64,000 bases of DNA from Symbiodinium natans (lineage: Eukaryota; Sar; Dinophyceae; Suessiales; Symbiodiniaceae). The notes beneath the pieces are model-generated. The model saw only the letters and a list, made by a program, of their open reading frames with translations. It made no database searches and was not told where the DNA came from. The translations under genes were made by a program, and so were the position numbers. Positions 41,301-54,600 of the stretch are shown here, piece after piece (position 1 is the stretch's first letter; every line of letters starts with the position of its first letter). The stretch is from contig CAJNDS010001935.1 in the NCBI GenBank assembly GCA_905221605.1, positions 431,985-495,984 on the forward strand. Reading direction: 5' to 3'.

Positions 41301-44300
41301 AATGTCGCAGTGGGCCATGCACGCAAGCTCGCTCAAGACAGCACATGCTCAGTACTCCCGGGTCCATTCGTTTGGCTGCAGACAATGCTGGCAGTGCGAT
41401 TTGTGCCAGATGTGGGAGAACTGCCCAAACCATGCCTCCAACATCTGAGTACCAGCCACTAGACTCATAATCAGTGTGCTGAAGAAACTCCGAAATCCTG
41501 AAGCCCGATCAGGCCTCCTGCATGTAAACGGCCGAGGCTCAGTTGCTTCTCGTGCTCACCTCGCATCTCCAGCTGGCCTCCGAAGCGCGCTGGCGGACAA
41601 GGAATGTTTCGCCAGGGGTTTAGGGTTTAGGGTTTAGGGTTTGGGGTTTGGCTGTTTTGGGTTTAGGCTTTAGTGGTGCAAACAGCACAGATGTGCTGAA
41701 CCGTTTTTCAGGATCAAGCCGGTTTTGAGCCTTTCAAAGATCAGGCATGGTACAGGCTGCAGGAGGCAAAAGTGCCCTGCCCACCTCTTTCCATGTCTTT
41801 GTTGCGCAGCTCTGCCACCATACCATAGACGGTGTCCTGGGGGCGCTGCGTTTGGGGTTTAGGGTTTAGGGTTTAGGGTTTAGGGTTTAGGGTTTAGGGT
41901 TTTAGGGTTTTAGGGTTTAGGGTTTAGGGTTTAGGGTTTAGGGTTTAGGGTTTAGGGTTTAGGGTTTAGGGTTTAGGGTTTAGGGTTTAGGGTTTAGGGT
42001 TTAGGGTTTAGGGTTTAGGGTTTAGGGTTTAGGGTTTAGGGTTTAGGGTTCCTGAAGAGTCTCAAAAGTTCGTCATACGAGAAGACCCCAGGTCTCGGGA
42101 TGGTCCACCCCAACCCACCCAGCTCCAAGAGTTGTCAAGCTAGTACATGTACAACGATCGATAAGACACATGACATGGACAGTCATAACCCTACACTGGG
42201 TGTAAGTCTCTGCTGCTAGCAGTCTGCGTCAACATGCTCGCCAGTCCTTCAGCCCTTGGATTTCGGACATGACCTGGCAGGGGGAGGCGGAGGCCCCTTT
42301 TCCCTCCAAGCCTCTAACCCTGAAGCCTTGACTCTAAGCCCCCGAATCCCCTTTCTTGAAGCGTGGACTGAGGTCGGCGCCAGACCCGAACCCCCTACTA
42401 AGCCTCGAAAACCCCTAAACCCGAAGACCCCAAAGCCCGAAAATCCCTAAAATCCCAAAAAACCCCTAAAACCCCTGAACCCCTGATATTTTGATACTAT
42501 AATACAAAACTACCCTAATACTATACCACAATCATACTGAATCCCTTAAGCCCTACGCCTCGAACCCTCCAGGCCTGGCCGCCCGGCAGCTCCAGCCCCG
42601 ACCGCCGCGACTCGGCCGGAGGGCCCCGGTCCTCTGGGATGTCAAGCCAACCCCCAGTAGTTGAAGCCACAACCCTCGGAACCAAGGGCCCTGGTTCCGC
42701 TAGCCGCTAGCAGCCGAAAGTTCCACTTTCGCCTTCTGTCTCCCCGAATCGCCCTAAACCCACCCTGGACAGAAACAAGGTGAAGTGGGTGTTTAGGACA
42801 ACAGTGGACCCCAAATCATAGGATCCCCTTATAATTAGGACCTCTGTAAGCTGCCCCCTATTTTCGGAAACCCCCAAGTGCCTGCAGCATCTTCATCTGC
42901 TCCCGCAAGGTCCGCTCCGTATCCAACAGCTGCGCCTGGACTCCGGCTCGGGGCTCAGATTGAGGCATCCGGGCTCCGCAGTGCACGGGATCTTTGCCCA
43001 TGGCATGGGGGTTTTGGTTTAGGGTTTAGGGTTTTTACCCTAAACCTTGCTTTGTAACCCAGGCTCTGCATGTCAGCTGGCTCTGAAACGTGGCAGACCT
43101 CATCGTCCACTATACCCTTTTTACTTGTGGCTGACCGAGGTTGTTCAGGTGATGTTGTACCCTAAGCCCTAAACCCTAGACCCTGGATCCTAAACCCTAT
43201 TCAAATGGCGGCGTAAGGAGGCGGTTGTGGTTAGCAACCGCTTTTCCACATGGCGGACGTTGGGGCCGAGGGCCGTGGTTGAAAGCAGCCTTCTGCCCCC
43301 GAAACTAGCTTATTCTGACTATCTCCAGGTGTTAGATGGTGGAGCGCTTCCAGGTGCTGGCAGAAGTTGCTTCTTTTACTGCCCTAAGCACATCGATTAG
43401 ATCGAGAGTTCATGGCGTGCTATTCAACACACCTTGTGCGGCCCAGCCCCGAAACCCAAACCCTCCAAACATCACACACCTACCCCCCTTAGGCATCAAT
43501 TCTCCCCTGAGAGTACAGGAAGCTTACTACAGTCTTATAACTATACTATACAATGAGATTATGCAACTATACTATATACCTATGCTATACTCTTATAGTA
43601 GATAACTATACTCTTGACATGCTCACCCCGGCACAGGCCCTACATGCTCCTTCTCGCGGGCGAACTTCTGCGTCGCCTCGCTGAGGCTCCGTCGGGAGTC
43701 CTCCGGGAGAAGCCGGCCCCCTGCTTAAAACACAGAACCCGGTTTAGGGTTTAGGGTTTAGGGTTTAGGGTTTAGGGTTTAGGGTTTAGGGTTTAGGGTT
43801 TAGGGTTTAGGGTTTAGGGTTTAGGGTTTAGGGTTTAGGGTTTAGGGTTCCTGGACGGACCACTCCGCAGGGATTCCGAAGTCTGAGTGTCGGGTTTAGG
43901 GTTTAGGGTTTAGGGTCTAGGGTTTAGGGTCTAGGGTTTATGCAAGCGGCCCCAAGGACGAAGGGTTTAGGATTTAGGGTTCCTGCAACACCTGTCTGTG
44001 GCCCAGGAGCCTCAGAAGCCCAAAACCCCAAACCCTAAACCCCAAACCCTAAACCCTAAACCCTAAACCCTGAACCCTAGCCCTAAACCCTAAACCCAAG
44101 AATCTCCTCCAAGAGCCGCTCCAGCTCCATCCTCCCGGAAGTTCCGGGCTCTTTGACATAGGAAATTTTGGGGGAGGCAAGCAGCGGATCAGTTCTCTAA
44201 ATTAGGGGCCCCCTTTTTTAGGGTTTAGGTTTAGGGTCTGGGGCTTACAACCCTAAACCCTAAACCCTTTTTGACTCCAAGCTCAGCCGGATCCAAACTT

Positions 44301-47185
44301 GCGGACCCTAAACCCTAAACCCGAAATATTAGGGGCCGCCTTGTGATAACCCCAAAGGGGACCATATTTTAGAAAAGCGCTAACAGCTGAAGTTCGGGGG
44401 TCTTCCTTGGCCGGGGAGGTCCACTCCACCAATACACCACTTTGGGCACATTCCCCGTGCTATCTGCCAAAAAACGCAAGCAGCACGTACTGTGTATATC
44501 AGAAGCGTACACGGCTTTCGGGGATTGTATGAAACACCTAAGGCCACCACAACTGCTTTTGCACTAGCTCACATGTGTATCATGGCTTGTTTCCTGCAGG
44601 CCCCGAAGCTTGGGCAGAACAGAAAGCTCGAAGCTTGGATGAAAGAACAGAGGAACACTGCCAGGCACTAGGCACCAACCCGGAACTCTGATGCTGCACC
44701 GGCCTTCTGGCAACCTCCACACCGATGTTGTGACTGGTATGCTCCTCTGTGTTGGACCTGGGGGCGGTATTGCTCGTGCTCATGGGAGGGATTTGCCCAG
44801 AATCGAAGCATCCTCAAAATCCTCTGACATCCTGAAATCAGGGGATCCTCCATTGAAAATTCTGGGAGACCTATCCAAACTGTTGCAGGAGAAAAGTTAC
44901 GTAGATAAGCGAAAGTAGAGAACAAAAGCTCGCCTTGACAAATCAGCTATTTCAGGTTAAGTCGCATCACGCGCTCACAATTCATTTTCACAAAAAAATA
45001 GTGCGTTCACCAGTGCTTGGACGAAAAGTGTACACACGAGTTTAGAAGCCAGGCCGGCCAAGGGGTTTCGGCCAAGGGGTTTGAGCAGGGAAATTGAAGG
45101 AAGCAGGACGCATAAACTATCGCAGAATTTCACCTCTGAGGATTTCAGGGAACATAACTACCTAACGGCCTTGCCCTAAACGCTGGAATCAACAATAACC
45201 CTAAACCCTAAACCCAAAACCCTTTACTATCCTGTAAAGAACTCTGCCCAGGTGCTTGAGGCCGAGGAAGCGTGCTTCCGCGTCAGCCAGCTGCTTCTTT
45301 ACGGCCTGGCTGCGTTCCTCCGCCGCCTGAAGGAGAGAGCATTGAGAAAGCATAGTGATTTTCAGAGTACTCTTAATAAGCACAAGAGGCATAACGATCA
45401 TATTCTAAGAATAAGAACCATGATCTTAGAGCATCAAACTTGGTGTCTAGGATAGAATGAGGGCAGCGGCTGGCAGGCAGGGTATTGAGGAGGTCTTTGA
45501 AGTGCGATTGCTGCATGGTAAGTAGCGCGTTTTGGCCTGGAGGCGCGGAGTTATACTAAGTCTTCTTATGCCTCGCCTGTTGTGAGCACAATGATTCGTC
45601 TTGTTGAATTTATTTCTGAGGACAGATCCGTGCCTCACCTGAACCAACGAAGCAGTTGTCGTATGGAAACAGAAGACGCCGTTGTTCACAAATCGTTTCG
45701 AGGGACCCCTGCGAACTTTCACCATCCTTGAACGTGCGACTGCCTCTGGTAAACCCCTTTTTTTGAAACCTGAACCCTAAACCCTAAACCCTAAACCCCA
45801 AACCCTGCCGAGAAGCCGCGTGGAAATCGTCCCAGACCTTCTGCGCGCTCTGCAGCAGTTGAGAGCCCAGCCAGCCCAAGAGCACCTGGCCCCGGTGTGC
45901 CGGCTTGGGGAACCGAGAATCTATGTAACATGAGGCTGGCCACTGTTCTCTTATGATTAGAGAAGTATTAGATATATATATATATATATATATATATACT
46001 CTGAAAACACACACATACATGTATATGCATATGATTGTTGTGATTATATTGCTGTTCTGATTCTTACGATTCCATATGACTTACTGTGAACTACTATGAT
46101 TTGTTGTGAGGGCGCCGTGCCTTGACAAACGTTACATTCTTGTCTGACGTTGTGCTCTCAACTTGCCAACAAGCAGCGCGGCTATGATGCAGGCTTCACG
46201 CGTGCTGCCCAGATGGCTGCTCTGATAGAACAGCATTTGTGCCGTTGCAAAGGTTGCCAACGAGACATGGTTGCGCCTCCGCCTTTGCCGGGCCCTGGGC
46301 TTTCTGCAGGTAGGCCTGCCTGAGCCGGTCCTGGTAAGATTTCATCGCTCACACGAGGCTGAAGACGTCGGATGCACATGATGACGCAACGGCCCGATTA
46401 CTTTCCCATGGGGCCGTGGTCCCCCCATGCCCCGAGTCTGCTGGGGGCACCTCGGGTCCTTTTTGAGGGTGCGAGGCAACGGCTTGAGGTGGAAGAGAGG
46501 GATCTGTGGGCCTGGTGCCTCTAAGCCTTCTCGAAGCCGGGCGGCAACTCATTGCAATGACATTGGGAAGGGTCAGAAGGAAGTCAGGGACATCAAAGGA
46601 TGAGATCCGAAGGAAAGGGCTTGGAAACGCCGACACCCACGACTTCCCCAACCTAACTCGACACTCAGCCCTTAGCCCTAAACAGCTTCAACATCCCCAA
46701 ACCCCTATATATATCTCAATCCCTAACTGCACGGTCCCAATCGGCCGCCAGGTCGTGAAAGCTTGTGTAGGTACCAGGTGCCTGGACCTCTCAGCGGATT
46801 CTTGGCTGTCTCACTCTCGCACATGGAAAAAACCGGGATTTTCCTGCCGCCTCGTCCACATGCACTGCACTGGCACAAACGCTCCTCAACAAGAATGATA
46901 CGAGTCGAGCATGTCTTCAAAAGCTCGTGCTGGCCAGAATGTACCCAGTTCACACAAGCCCAGACAAAAAAAAAAAAAAAACGTCTGCAGAACTGTAAGC
47001 TTCCGTGCTGGGGATTGAGCAGTTACGGGGTTTCGGCACATAGATTCGGAGCTCAGACCCTTCAGCTCGACGTCCCCTTAACCTATAGCCCTAAACCCTA
47101 AACCCTTCTAAACCCAGCCTTCTGCTCAACCGGCTTGTACAGCTCGTGTGCCTGGGCCCGCTTCCCAGGTGCATCGGAGCCAAGA
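38341..47185 (-). CDS. Coiled-coil protein, many small exons
   Basis: A series of GC-rich minus-strand islands encodes Glu/Lys/Arg/Gln-rich helices with heptad spacing. In sense order: 47108-47185 (APGKRAQAHELYKPVEQKAG); 46282-46352 (KSYQDRLRQAYLQKAQGP); 45808-45905 (GSQLLQSAQKVWDDFHA); 45241-45336 (AAEERSQAVKKQLADAEARF); 44103-44155 (MELERLLEEILG); 43655-43740 (DSRRSLSEATQKFAREKE); 42875-42970 (LLDTERTLREQMKMLQALG); 41780-41850 (QDTVYGMVAELRNKDMERG); 40600-40670 (RLAEARQTSEAALESLRRDY); 39690-39770 (ERQEVEKLKSEKMKLAERL); 38935-39000 (EEAEVQLQLARGEAQA); 38341-38410 (VKASQLRQAEATQRR). Between them are TTTAGGG arrays, palindromic elements and AT-rich DNA. A long coiled-coil protein, perhaps structural, is inferred. 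Exon ends were not fixed, and membership of one gene rests on similar composition, strand and spacing. Confidence 0.45.
38440..38537. mobile_element. Family D palindromic element
   Basis: CTACTTGGAGGTTCA at the left and CTGAACCTACAAGTA at the right enclose GTATGGTTATAAGTACC and its inverse. About 98 bp, beside the last coiled-coil exon. Confidence 0.7.
38765..38885. repeat. AT-rich TAA/ATA microsatellite
   Basis: TAATAATAATAATACTAATA-type DNA over 120 bp; its apparent ORF (Asn/Tyr only) is not coding. Confidence 0.85.
38998..39186 (+). repeat. TTTAGGG array expanded as TTCTAGGG/TTCTTGGG
   Basis: Starts with four TTTAGGG units, then about 20 eight-base units TTCTAGGG or TTCTTGGG, then TTTAGGG again. 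A higher-order variant of the telomere unit; it abuts the coiled-coil exon 38935-39000. Confidence 0.92.
39494..39650 (-). repeat. CCCTAAA telomere-type array
   Basis: Twenty-two units, nearly perfect, one shortened. It is followed at once by the coiled-coil exon 39690-39770. Confidence 0.95.
39766..39957 (+). repeat. Three tandem copies of a 62-63-bp AT-rich unit
   Basis: Units begin ATGCCAT(G/T)TAGGT at 39766, 39828 and 39891 and share TATAGGG and GGGGATATATAGGGG parts. They lie directly upstream (sense) of a coiled-coil exon. Confidence 0.85.
40162..40240. mobile_element. Family B element, internally deleted
   Basis: GGTTCCCCCTTTATACGGGA directly followed by TATGGTACCCCCTATT, then AAGGACTGTTCGTTGAAGGG. 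The left CAGTCCTTAA arm is missing. Confidence 0.75.
41853..42052 (+). repeat. TTTAGGG telomere-type array, longest
   Basis: About 28 units over 200 bp with only two TTTTAGGG interruptions. It adjoins the coiled-coil exon 41780-41850 on its upstream side. Confidence 0.96.
43741..43850 (+). repeat. TTTAGGG telomere-type array
   Basis: Fifteen to sixteen perfect units abutting coiled-coil exon 43655-43740; a second short array follows at 43892-43940, enclosing about 40 bp. Confidence 0.95.
44028..44100 (-). repeat. CCCTAAA telomere-type array
   Basis: About nine units with CCCTGAA and CCCCAAA variants, ending two bases before the coiled-coil exon 44103-44155. Confidence 0.9.
45241..45336 (-). 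CDS. Exon: coiled coil
   Basis: Reads LLQAAEERSQAVKKQLADAE and continues A-R-F-L-G-L-K-H-L-G, a continuous charged heptad-like helix. CCCTAAA repeats at 45196-45225 lie immediately past its downstream edge. It is among the clearest islands of the coiled-coil gene. Confidence 0.42.
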
Positions 47186-48658
47186 CATCTCGGGGGTCTC
47201 ACTCCCCCCAATAAACAAGCCTTGGCATGTTCCTCCCTCATACTAGCAGTATAGTACCCCTCTTGGAATAAGCCATGCAAACCCTACCCAAAAAACCCGA
47301 AAGAGTCCTAACCTACTACCTCGGGCCTCCCAGATTCGAGCACAGGCACGAGGCGGTCACACTGCCGCTGGGATGCGCTCAGGTTCTCCTTGCAAGCAGA
47401 CAGCGCGTTCTTTCAGAGCTCGGCGAAGGAAGCAGAAATCCAGGATCTGACAGAACACAATGCTACACCTTACGAGTCCGAGAGCTCCATATTGGGAGCA
47501 AGGACGTCTGTTATGTCATTAGCGTCACCCTAAACCCTAAACCCGAAAGCCATCGATGCATGCACCGATTTTCGGGCCCGGTATCGTCGCAGATTCGACC
47601 AGCTCTCTCATACCCGCAAGCCCACAACCAAGGCATGGCACCCTTCTCTTGGGTTTAGGGCTTAGGGTTGGGATTAGGGTTTAGGGAATGATGAATAGAG
47701 AGAACATGTCAAGGATGGTTGTGAACATCTCTTCCCATGCACCGCGCAGGGCTCGGCAAACGCTGCTGCATGAAGGTTACCATTGACGAAATTGCCATGG
47801 CAAGCACTTCAGCCGCCTCAAGCGCAACTGAACTCTGGAACCAAGACTCCGCAGTCACGTGGCCATAAAGCTGGCGGACACGCGCGGAGAACCTAAGCTT
47901 CGGAGTCCCCTCAAGCTTTCGGCCAAAGATTTTCCATGCCCCCCACCCAAACCGGCTGTGGATCCTGAACCCCAAGGTGCGGGAAAGTGGCTGCGCCCGA
48001 CACTCCCTGAACCTGGGATCCGCATCCAACCGCGCGCCGAGCAAGATCCTGGGCTGGGGGGGGGGGGGGAGGGGGCGATGAAGGCGTTTGTTGTGCATTG
48101 CTGCTCAGAGGTTGCGTGCGGGAAAAGGCATCCGGGCACCCGAAAGTGCCTCACAGGCTTGTGGGCATTTGCAGTGCTGGTCAGAAAGCTTTCCCAAGCC
48201 CCACAGAGCTAGTGCATCCCCTTCCGATTCTGTCCACCCAACAGGCTGGCAGGCCGAATGGCACGTTCTCACAATAACTTGTACCGAGGGGATCCAATAC
48301 ATCCCACGCTCAGAGCTCAATCTGAACTGTTGGTGTTGTGCCTTGCAGTTCGGGTGTCGTTCAAAGTTAGGGGACCTTTGGTGCGAGGATTTTTGCTTGC
48401 TACGGCTGCCAGCTTACCGACGCGACTCCCTTTTCTGCAAGACACACTGAACCAACTCATCAGCCTCCTTACTGCATATACCCTTTTGCAAAGACTGCCC
48501 GGCCACAAGACACCGCATGAGCTTCCATGGCACAGCAAAACCTTGTCAGATCCATTGTCGGATCCCTGTTGGGGGTTTGGTTTTAGTACTCTGGGGAGCA
48601 GAGGCAATCCTCCTAAGCAGCACACGGGGCTTACGCTATGAGGAACATGACAACGAGC

Positions 48659-51600
48659 CGAGTCTCTTGAGAGCGTCCGCCTTCGCCTCTTTGTGCAGCT
48701 CCCTCAACCTATATGCAAGGGCTGGAATTCTCTCTGCCAATCTTTGTCCGCAAGGTGCAGTATTTGGGCTCGCTTCCTGCGGTTGAGGTCACTGCCCGAA
48801 GGTTCACGGGAGCACTTGAGGCAGTTCGACTTAGGGACCACACCAATAGCCTTCTAGGGGGTATTTGGACCGGCATCTGCGATTGGGGTGGCGATGCCTG
48901 CCTGAAAAATGCCTGCCAGTTCACGTATCACGAAAGGGCTCAGGGGCCTTGGCGCTTTTGTTGCTCGATCTACCAGACCATGTTGAGTCAGTCCCCCTAT
49001 GAAGCCGTCAGAAGCTCAAAGAGACTTTGACCCGCTGCTGTAGGCAAAGAACCCCTCAAGAAAGTCTTCTTCTTCTTCGGCCAACGGGCTTTTCGTCTGA
49101 GACGGGCAGGTGCTGCATCGCCGTTTCATTCATCCTCCCGGCGGCGGATTCTTGCTGGGGATGGGGAGTTTAAAGGTTCTTACCATCATACCTCAAGCAT
49201 CTGTCACTGTCTCGGACCCAGAGCACTAAGAGTTTCGCCTCCTTGGGCCTTGGGTTTCGTTCGGGTTCTGGGATCAGGGTTGGCTAAATACACACAGAAG
49301 CCCCAAGATGGCTCCCTCCTCTTCTACAGCCTTCGACGTTCGACCGCCCTACAAGCTCTCTGAACATGTCCCTCGGGTGACGCAAACAAAAGAAGCACCT
49401 TTTTACCTGCTAGCCGGTCCTCGAGCGGTACAGCTGGACTGCATCCCTCAGTGACAGTCGCAGCTGGTGCTGTACCACGGACGTCCAGGCAGATTGGATC
49501 GTCGGAACAACTCTGCTGTTGATGGCCTTACCTTAACCCGGAAGGAGTGGATAAGATGGGAGTTCTCTTTGACAACTCGGCAACCCACCGGAACAAAGTT
49601 TCCTGACGGTTGAGGCTCTAGGGTTTGGGGCCAAGGGGTGCTTGGGAGTTTCAGGTTCTGTCTCCAAGCGCCGCAAGGCAACCAGAGGCTCTGGAGCTCA
49701 TTTCGCGCTTACTAGCTCAGATTGCCCTGCATCCCGAAACCGCAAGCGAACGCCCAAGCCGATTGCTGCAAAACCCTGCAGGCCCCACACCCTTTCACAA
49801 GACTCCCAGAACCGGCCCTTTTGCAGAAAAACTCTTGGATGCCCCAAGCACAGTACTCGCCGGCCAACTCCACCAGCATGGCCCCGTTTATCGGCTGTCC
49901 ATCGATCTTCTTGGGTTTCAGGAACCTCGTGTGTTGAAGCGCTTTGGGGGGCTTGGGGAAAAAGATCAAGTCCACGTCCGAACCGTCATTTCGACTGGCT
50001 TTTCCGGGTGTGCGGAGCTGGATTTGGGGGTTTCCCAAGTTCAATATACCCCTTTTTGGGGGGCCCCTTTAAGGGGATCGTGCTCTATTTGGTGTGTACA
50101 AGGGTACCCCTTTTTCGGGAAATTCCCCTATCTCGCAAGGCGCGGGTTTCAATACGGATCGGAAAATCGGTTCTGCCGCGGAGCATGTACACCTTCTTCA
50201 CAAAGGCCTCCACCTGTCACTCCAGGCTGGGTGCCAGGGCTTTCGGCTCTCCACACGATGACTATATGGATTTTGTTATGCCGTACTGGTATTCTAGCAA
50301 GCCGATTGTGTGATTCGATCACCTCGCGTTATCATGTTGCATCATGCCATGTTGTAGAATATGCAAGCACCAGCTTCGGGCAGTTTAGGGCAACTGGAGA
50401 CTAACCAGCAAGAGAGATGATAACACACGCACCGTCTGTGCGCAATGTCCCCTCACCCCGGCATACCGCATCAATCAAATCGAGGATGCTGAGCCGTCGT
50501 CTCTCGAGCCTGAACCCTAAACCCTAAACCCTAAACCCTAAACCCTAAACCCTAAGCCACCATAGAGTACCACGGAAACATGCTCCTCGCCTGTTCGCGG
50601 AACTCCGGACGCAGGGACTCGTACGGCCTCAACTCTTTCGCATCTGATACCAACAGACACCGCCAGATCCCAAAGCCCCAAAGTCCTTGAACCAGGCTCT
50701 GAGCATCAGCTGGGACCAGGGCTGAACCCGAAACCCCTAACCCTAAACCCTGATCCGGGGGGGTTGCACTCAGACGCATCGGCAAGCAATTCAGCCCAAG
50801 AGCGCGCCCAGTAAGATTGGGGCACCCCCTGTCAGGTCGCAGATCCCCTGCCCCCAGCTGGAGCTGAGCTCGCGGCAGCTTCTGGATGTTGCGCAGGTCT
50901 GCCTCATCCACTACAGGCCGCACGATGGTGGCGCAGTCGCGCTCCCGGAAAAGGTCCTCTGCTGAGGACGTGGCGTGGCTTGAGAAGACACGGACAAACC
51001 ACCTGACACTAAGCATACATGTACCCAAAGAGCCCGATACTGCTTAATTAAGGAATATACCTTAAATCATATAGGGATCCTGGATATGATTTAAGGAATA
51101 TTACTTAATTAAGCAATATTGGGCTCTCCGGATACCCGGATGACGTCCTTGATGACATCCCGCAGCTTATTCTTGTCGTCTTGACCTGCCGCTAGGCAGA
51201 CGCGAAGTGGCAAGAGTTGCCCAAACAGATTCGACATGATCGGATGGCTTTGCAAACGTGGCCAAAATCCTGGTACCCTGTGAACGCTCACATCTTCAAG
51301 ACCTGCCATTGTCAGCATGAACCCGCCCGAACCTCGAACAGACTGCAAGGCTCGCTCCAGATACTCCTGACTTTGGCCGGGACAACATACGCCTGCATGT
51401 GAAAAAAAAAAACCCAGCACGCTCGGCTGCAGTTACTGTAGTTGACAAGAAGGATGCAGGTGCGAGATCAGGCTCACCATGGTATATCAGCCCCCACTGA
51501 CTTCAAGAAGTTATGTCAACTTGAAAAAGGCCCATTCACTCTCCCCTGAAGCCCTGAAGAAGGACCTCCCGAACCCTCATTCTGCAGAGGCTCATAAGCA

Positions 51601-54600
51601 GACGCTCACCTTCTTCGAAATGTAAAAAAGGCGTGGGAATAGTTCATACTGTTCCCTTATGCTCCCTGCATATTTTTCGTATCTTTCCTTTGATACCCCA
51701 AAAACCCTACTCCAATGATTTCGACCCCAAGAATACCTGCATGCAGCGGAGGCTCCTTCTCGGAGATAGGCGCTCCGGACCTTGGTGCGGGCTGTGGGTT
51801 TGCATCTGGTGAAAACTGAAATTAAAATCTCAGCATGCTCCATAACCGGGAAAATCACCTGGGCCTAACATATATTCGTTCCAAAAAACCTACACGGCCC
51901 TGAGAACCAGGATGCCTGCGCGCAATGCTACCTGCACAGACACAGCGCAGCTGCGCCTGTAACTAGTTCATGGTTGGGATAGTATTAAAAATCTACGTCT
52001 ATATATATATATATATATATTCCTTATTGGGTTTAAGTACCCTGAAACATGTAAAATGTTACCCAACTATGACAAAGGTAAAGACCTTACCTTAACGTGC
52101 CCAGCGGCTCGTCGGCCAGGCGGAGGTGGAAGTCTCGCAGAACCCAGAGGAAGAGAGGAAAATATTGGGCCAGGTCCGCAGACTTCTCCTCCTTCCCCAT
52201 GGTGCATGGGGCTGCATTTGGTGAGTTTCAGTGGTTATTGGGTTCGACACATTCTGTGGCACGCAAACTGCATGGACAAGCGTGGGTCCAAGTTGGTTTC
52301 TGGCACTCACTACGGGGTTTGAGGCTTCCGGTTCCGCAGACTCTGCCGTGCCGCTTTTCAGGCTTCAATGAAACCCTAAACCCTAAACCCTAAACCCTAA
52401 ACCCTAAACCAGTTCGGGGGTCGATTGGCCATCTCTTTGGCACCTCGTTGCGGCGGTGGCTCTTCACATGGATGTGCTTCGCCAGGTGCAGCACAAGATG
52501 GAGATCGTCAATGGCCTCGCCAGGAGGGCTCTTAGGGTTATCAGGGTTACTAGGCTTATCAGGGTTGTCAGGGTTGTTAGGGTTTTCTTGGGGTTATTGG
52601 GGTTGTTAGGGTTATTGAGGTTGTTAGGGTTATTAGGGTTATTTGGGCAATCCATCCAGCGCAAGATGCCAGGGCTGAGGGCCACGAAGCACCAGTCTCA
52701 TGCCTACAGAGGACTCTGGCCAAACTGAAGCCGAGATCAAGGATCAGGCGAGCCCGCCCTTTGCTGCGCGCCCGCACACACACCCGCACACATAGAGAGC
52801 GCATGGGAAATAAATGTCAGAAACAGAAAGTTGACTCCACGCAATCAGTGAGTACACAAAGCCATACGTGTCAGCCAACCAAGCTAAAGCCTCAGCCGGC
52901 ACTGCAGAAATGCCAGCTGGAGCCTGCTCGTCTATCGCCCCCATGGAGTTGTAGATAAAGTACCTGAAAAGTAGCATGACAACGAGGGCAGGCGCGTGTA
53001 AGAACTCCAACGGGCTCGGGTGGTTCAGGTATAGCCACACACACACACAGACCGTGCGTCCAAGAAAGCACGGGCACGAGGACAGCAGGATGCAAAGCGA
53101 CAGGATCTGCATGTCACAGCTCGCTGTGCGTTGCGTTGAGCCCAGGCCCTCCGTGTCGATGAGGACGCAGAAGTAGTCCTACCGCAGTTCCATGTAGGGG
53201 CCCGGCTTCGATACGCAAGCACTCGCAAGACTTAGCCCCCTTTTCGCACCGAAGGCCAACATCACTGTGTAAGAAAGCAGCACCATAGATGCCGCTTGGC
53301 TCCACAAAAGCTTGCTCGAGTCACGCGGCTTTTAAGCTTTTGAACCCACGCGCAAATCAGGGGTGCATAACACATAACAAGGATCCATAAAGGGGATCAT
53401 GACCATGACTTGGCGAACATGTTTGCTTATCGACCACTCCACTACGCAGTCCGGCGCCAGCTGAACTGGCTGGCCCCAAATCCAAAGGCCCTTCCTTCGA
53501 GGTTTCAGGGTTGCGGGCCTGGCGGTTTGGGGTTTAAGGGTTTAGGATTGCACAGGGTTGCATGGCGGTGACAATGCAGGGGTGGAGCTATGCCAGCTGC
53601 GCATCGTTGAAAGGTTATGTGCATTCTGCAATGTAAATGAAAGTTCTCTTCATTTTTTGAGCGTTGACCGTGGACTTGGCGAAAGAGAGAACACACAAGA
53701 ACCTACATGCGGCCCGGCACAAGACATCGGCTGGGGCCACGATCCTGCATGGCACCGCCAACGCTACATGCCGAAGTTTATAACATTTTGGACCCAGAAC
53801 ATCTTCAATCAACAGAGAACCGAAACTTTCAGCTTCAGTCAAGAACGGCCAACTTGCAGCCGAGGGGCGTGCACGGATTGATGGTCGGGCCAATCTCGAA
53901 ACCGTCCTGCAAACCTGCAATTATCTCTCTCACTGTTAGTCACAGGTACCACACAAAAAGACTACGCCTAACGTTGTCACCCTGACGGTTGTTGTCAAAG
54001 GCATCAACCCAAATGAGCAGGATCCACAGCTCGGACCAGATTTGAAAGCACTAGTGTCACTAGTGTGCTCTTCCCCCCGCCCCTCTTCTTCGCAGGATTC
54101 CGCAAATGGCACGCAAAGCACCCTACCGCTCGCAGTCGTGAGCTTCTGACAAGGACCCTATCAAGCAAATCCGAGTCGGAGGCAGTGAGCTCAAGGTCCG
54201 GTCCCCCCCTTGCGTGTGTGCCCGCCCTTTCTTTCTGCCACTGATTTCGGCAGGCTCTCGAGGATCTTGCTTGGTCCCAACTCGGAGAACTCTGCCGCGT
54301 CTATTTCTGACTTCTACTAGCATCTCATCTGGCGGTCTCGGCATGTGACAGATTGTGTGCACGGCGGCTAGCACCCAGAGCTTCTCAAAGGCTCTCCACC
54401 ATCCAGCAATTGTCTGCCTTCTCCTGATACTCATTGTTGCCCCATCTGTGCAAACTCTCACCCGCAAACGCACGCTGATGCTTTTGCGTTTAAAAGAAGT
54501 CCGGGCCTGTCACCTGACACGCCTGAACGGTTCTGAACAGCAGCCTGTGCTAATCTTGCCGCGTGGCCTAGCAAACGGTTCAGAAGGAAGGACTTCCCGG

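Noticed and set aside
49406-49411. Stop codon after AVQLYRSRTG as the GTPase C-terminus
   Set aside because: A GA donor just before it joins in phase to MNETAMQHL at 49134, giving the usual family continuation; the stop is then intronic.
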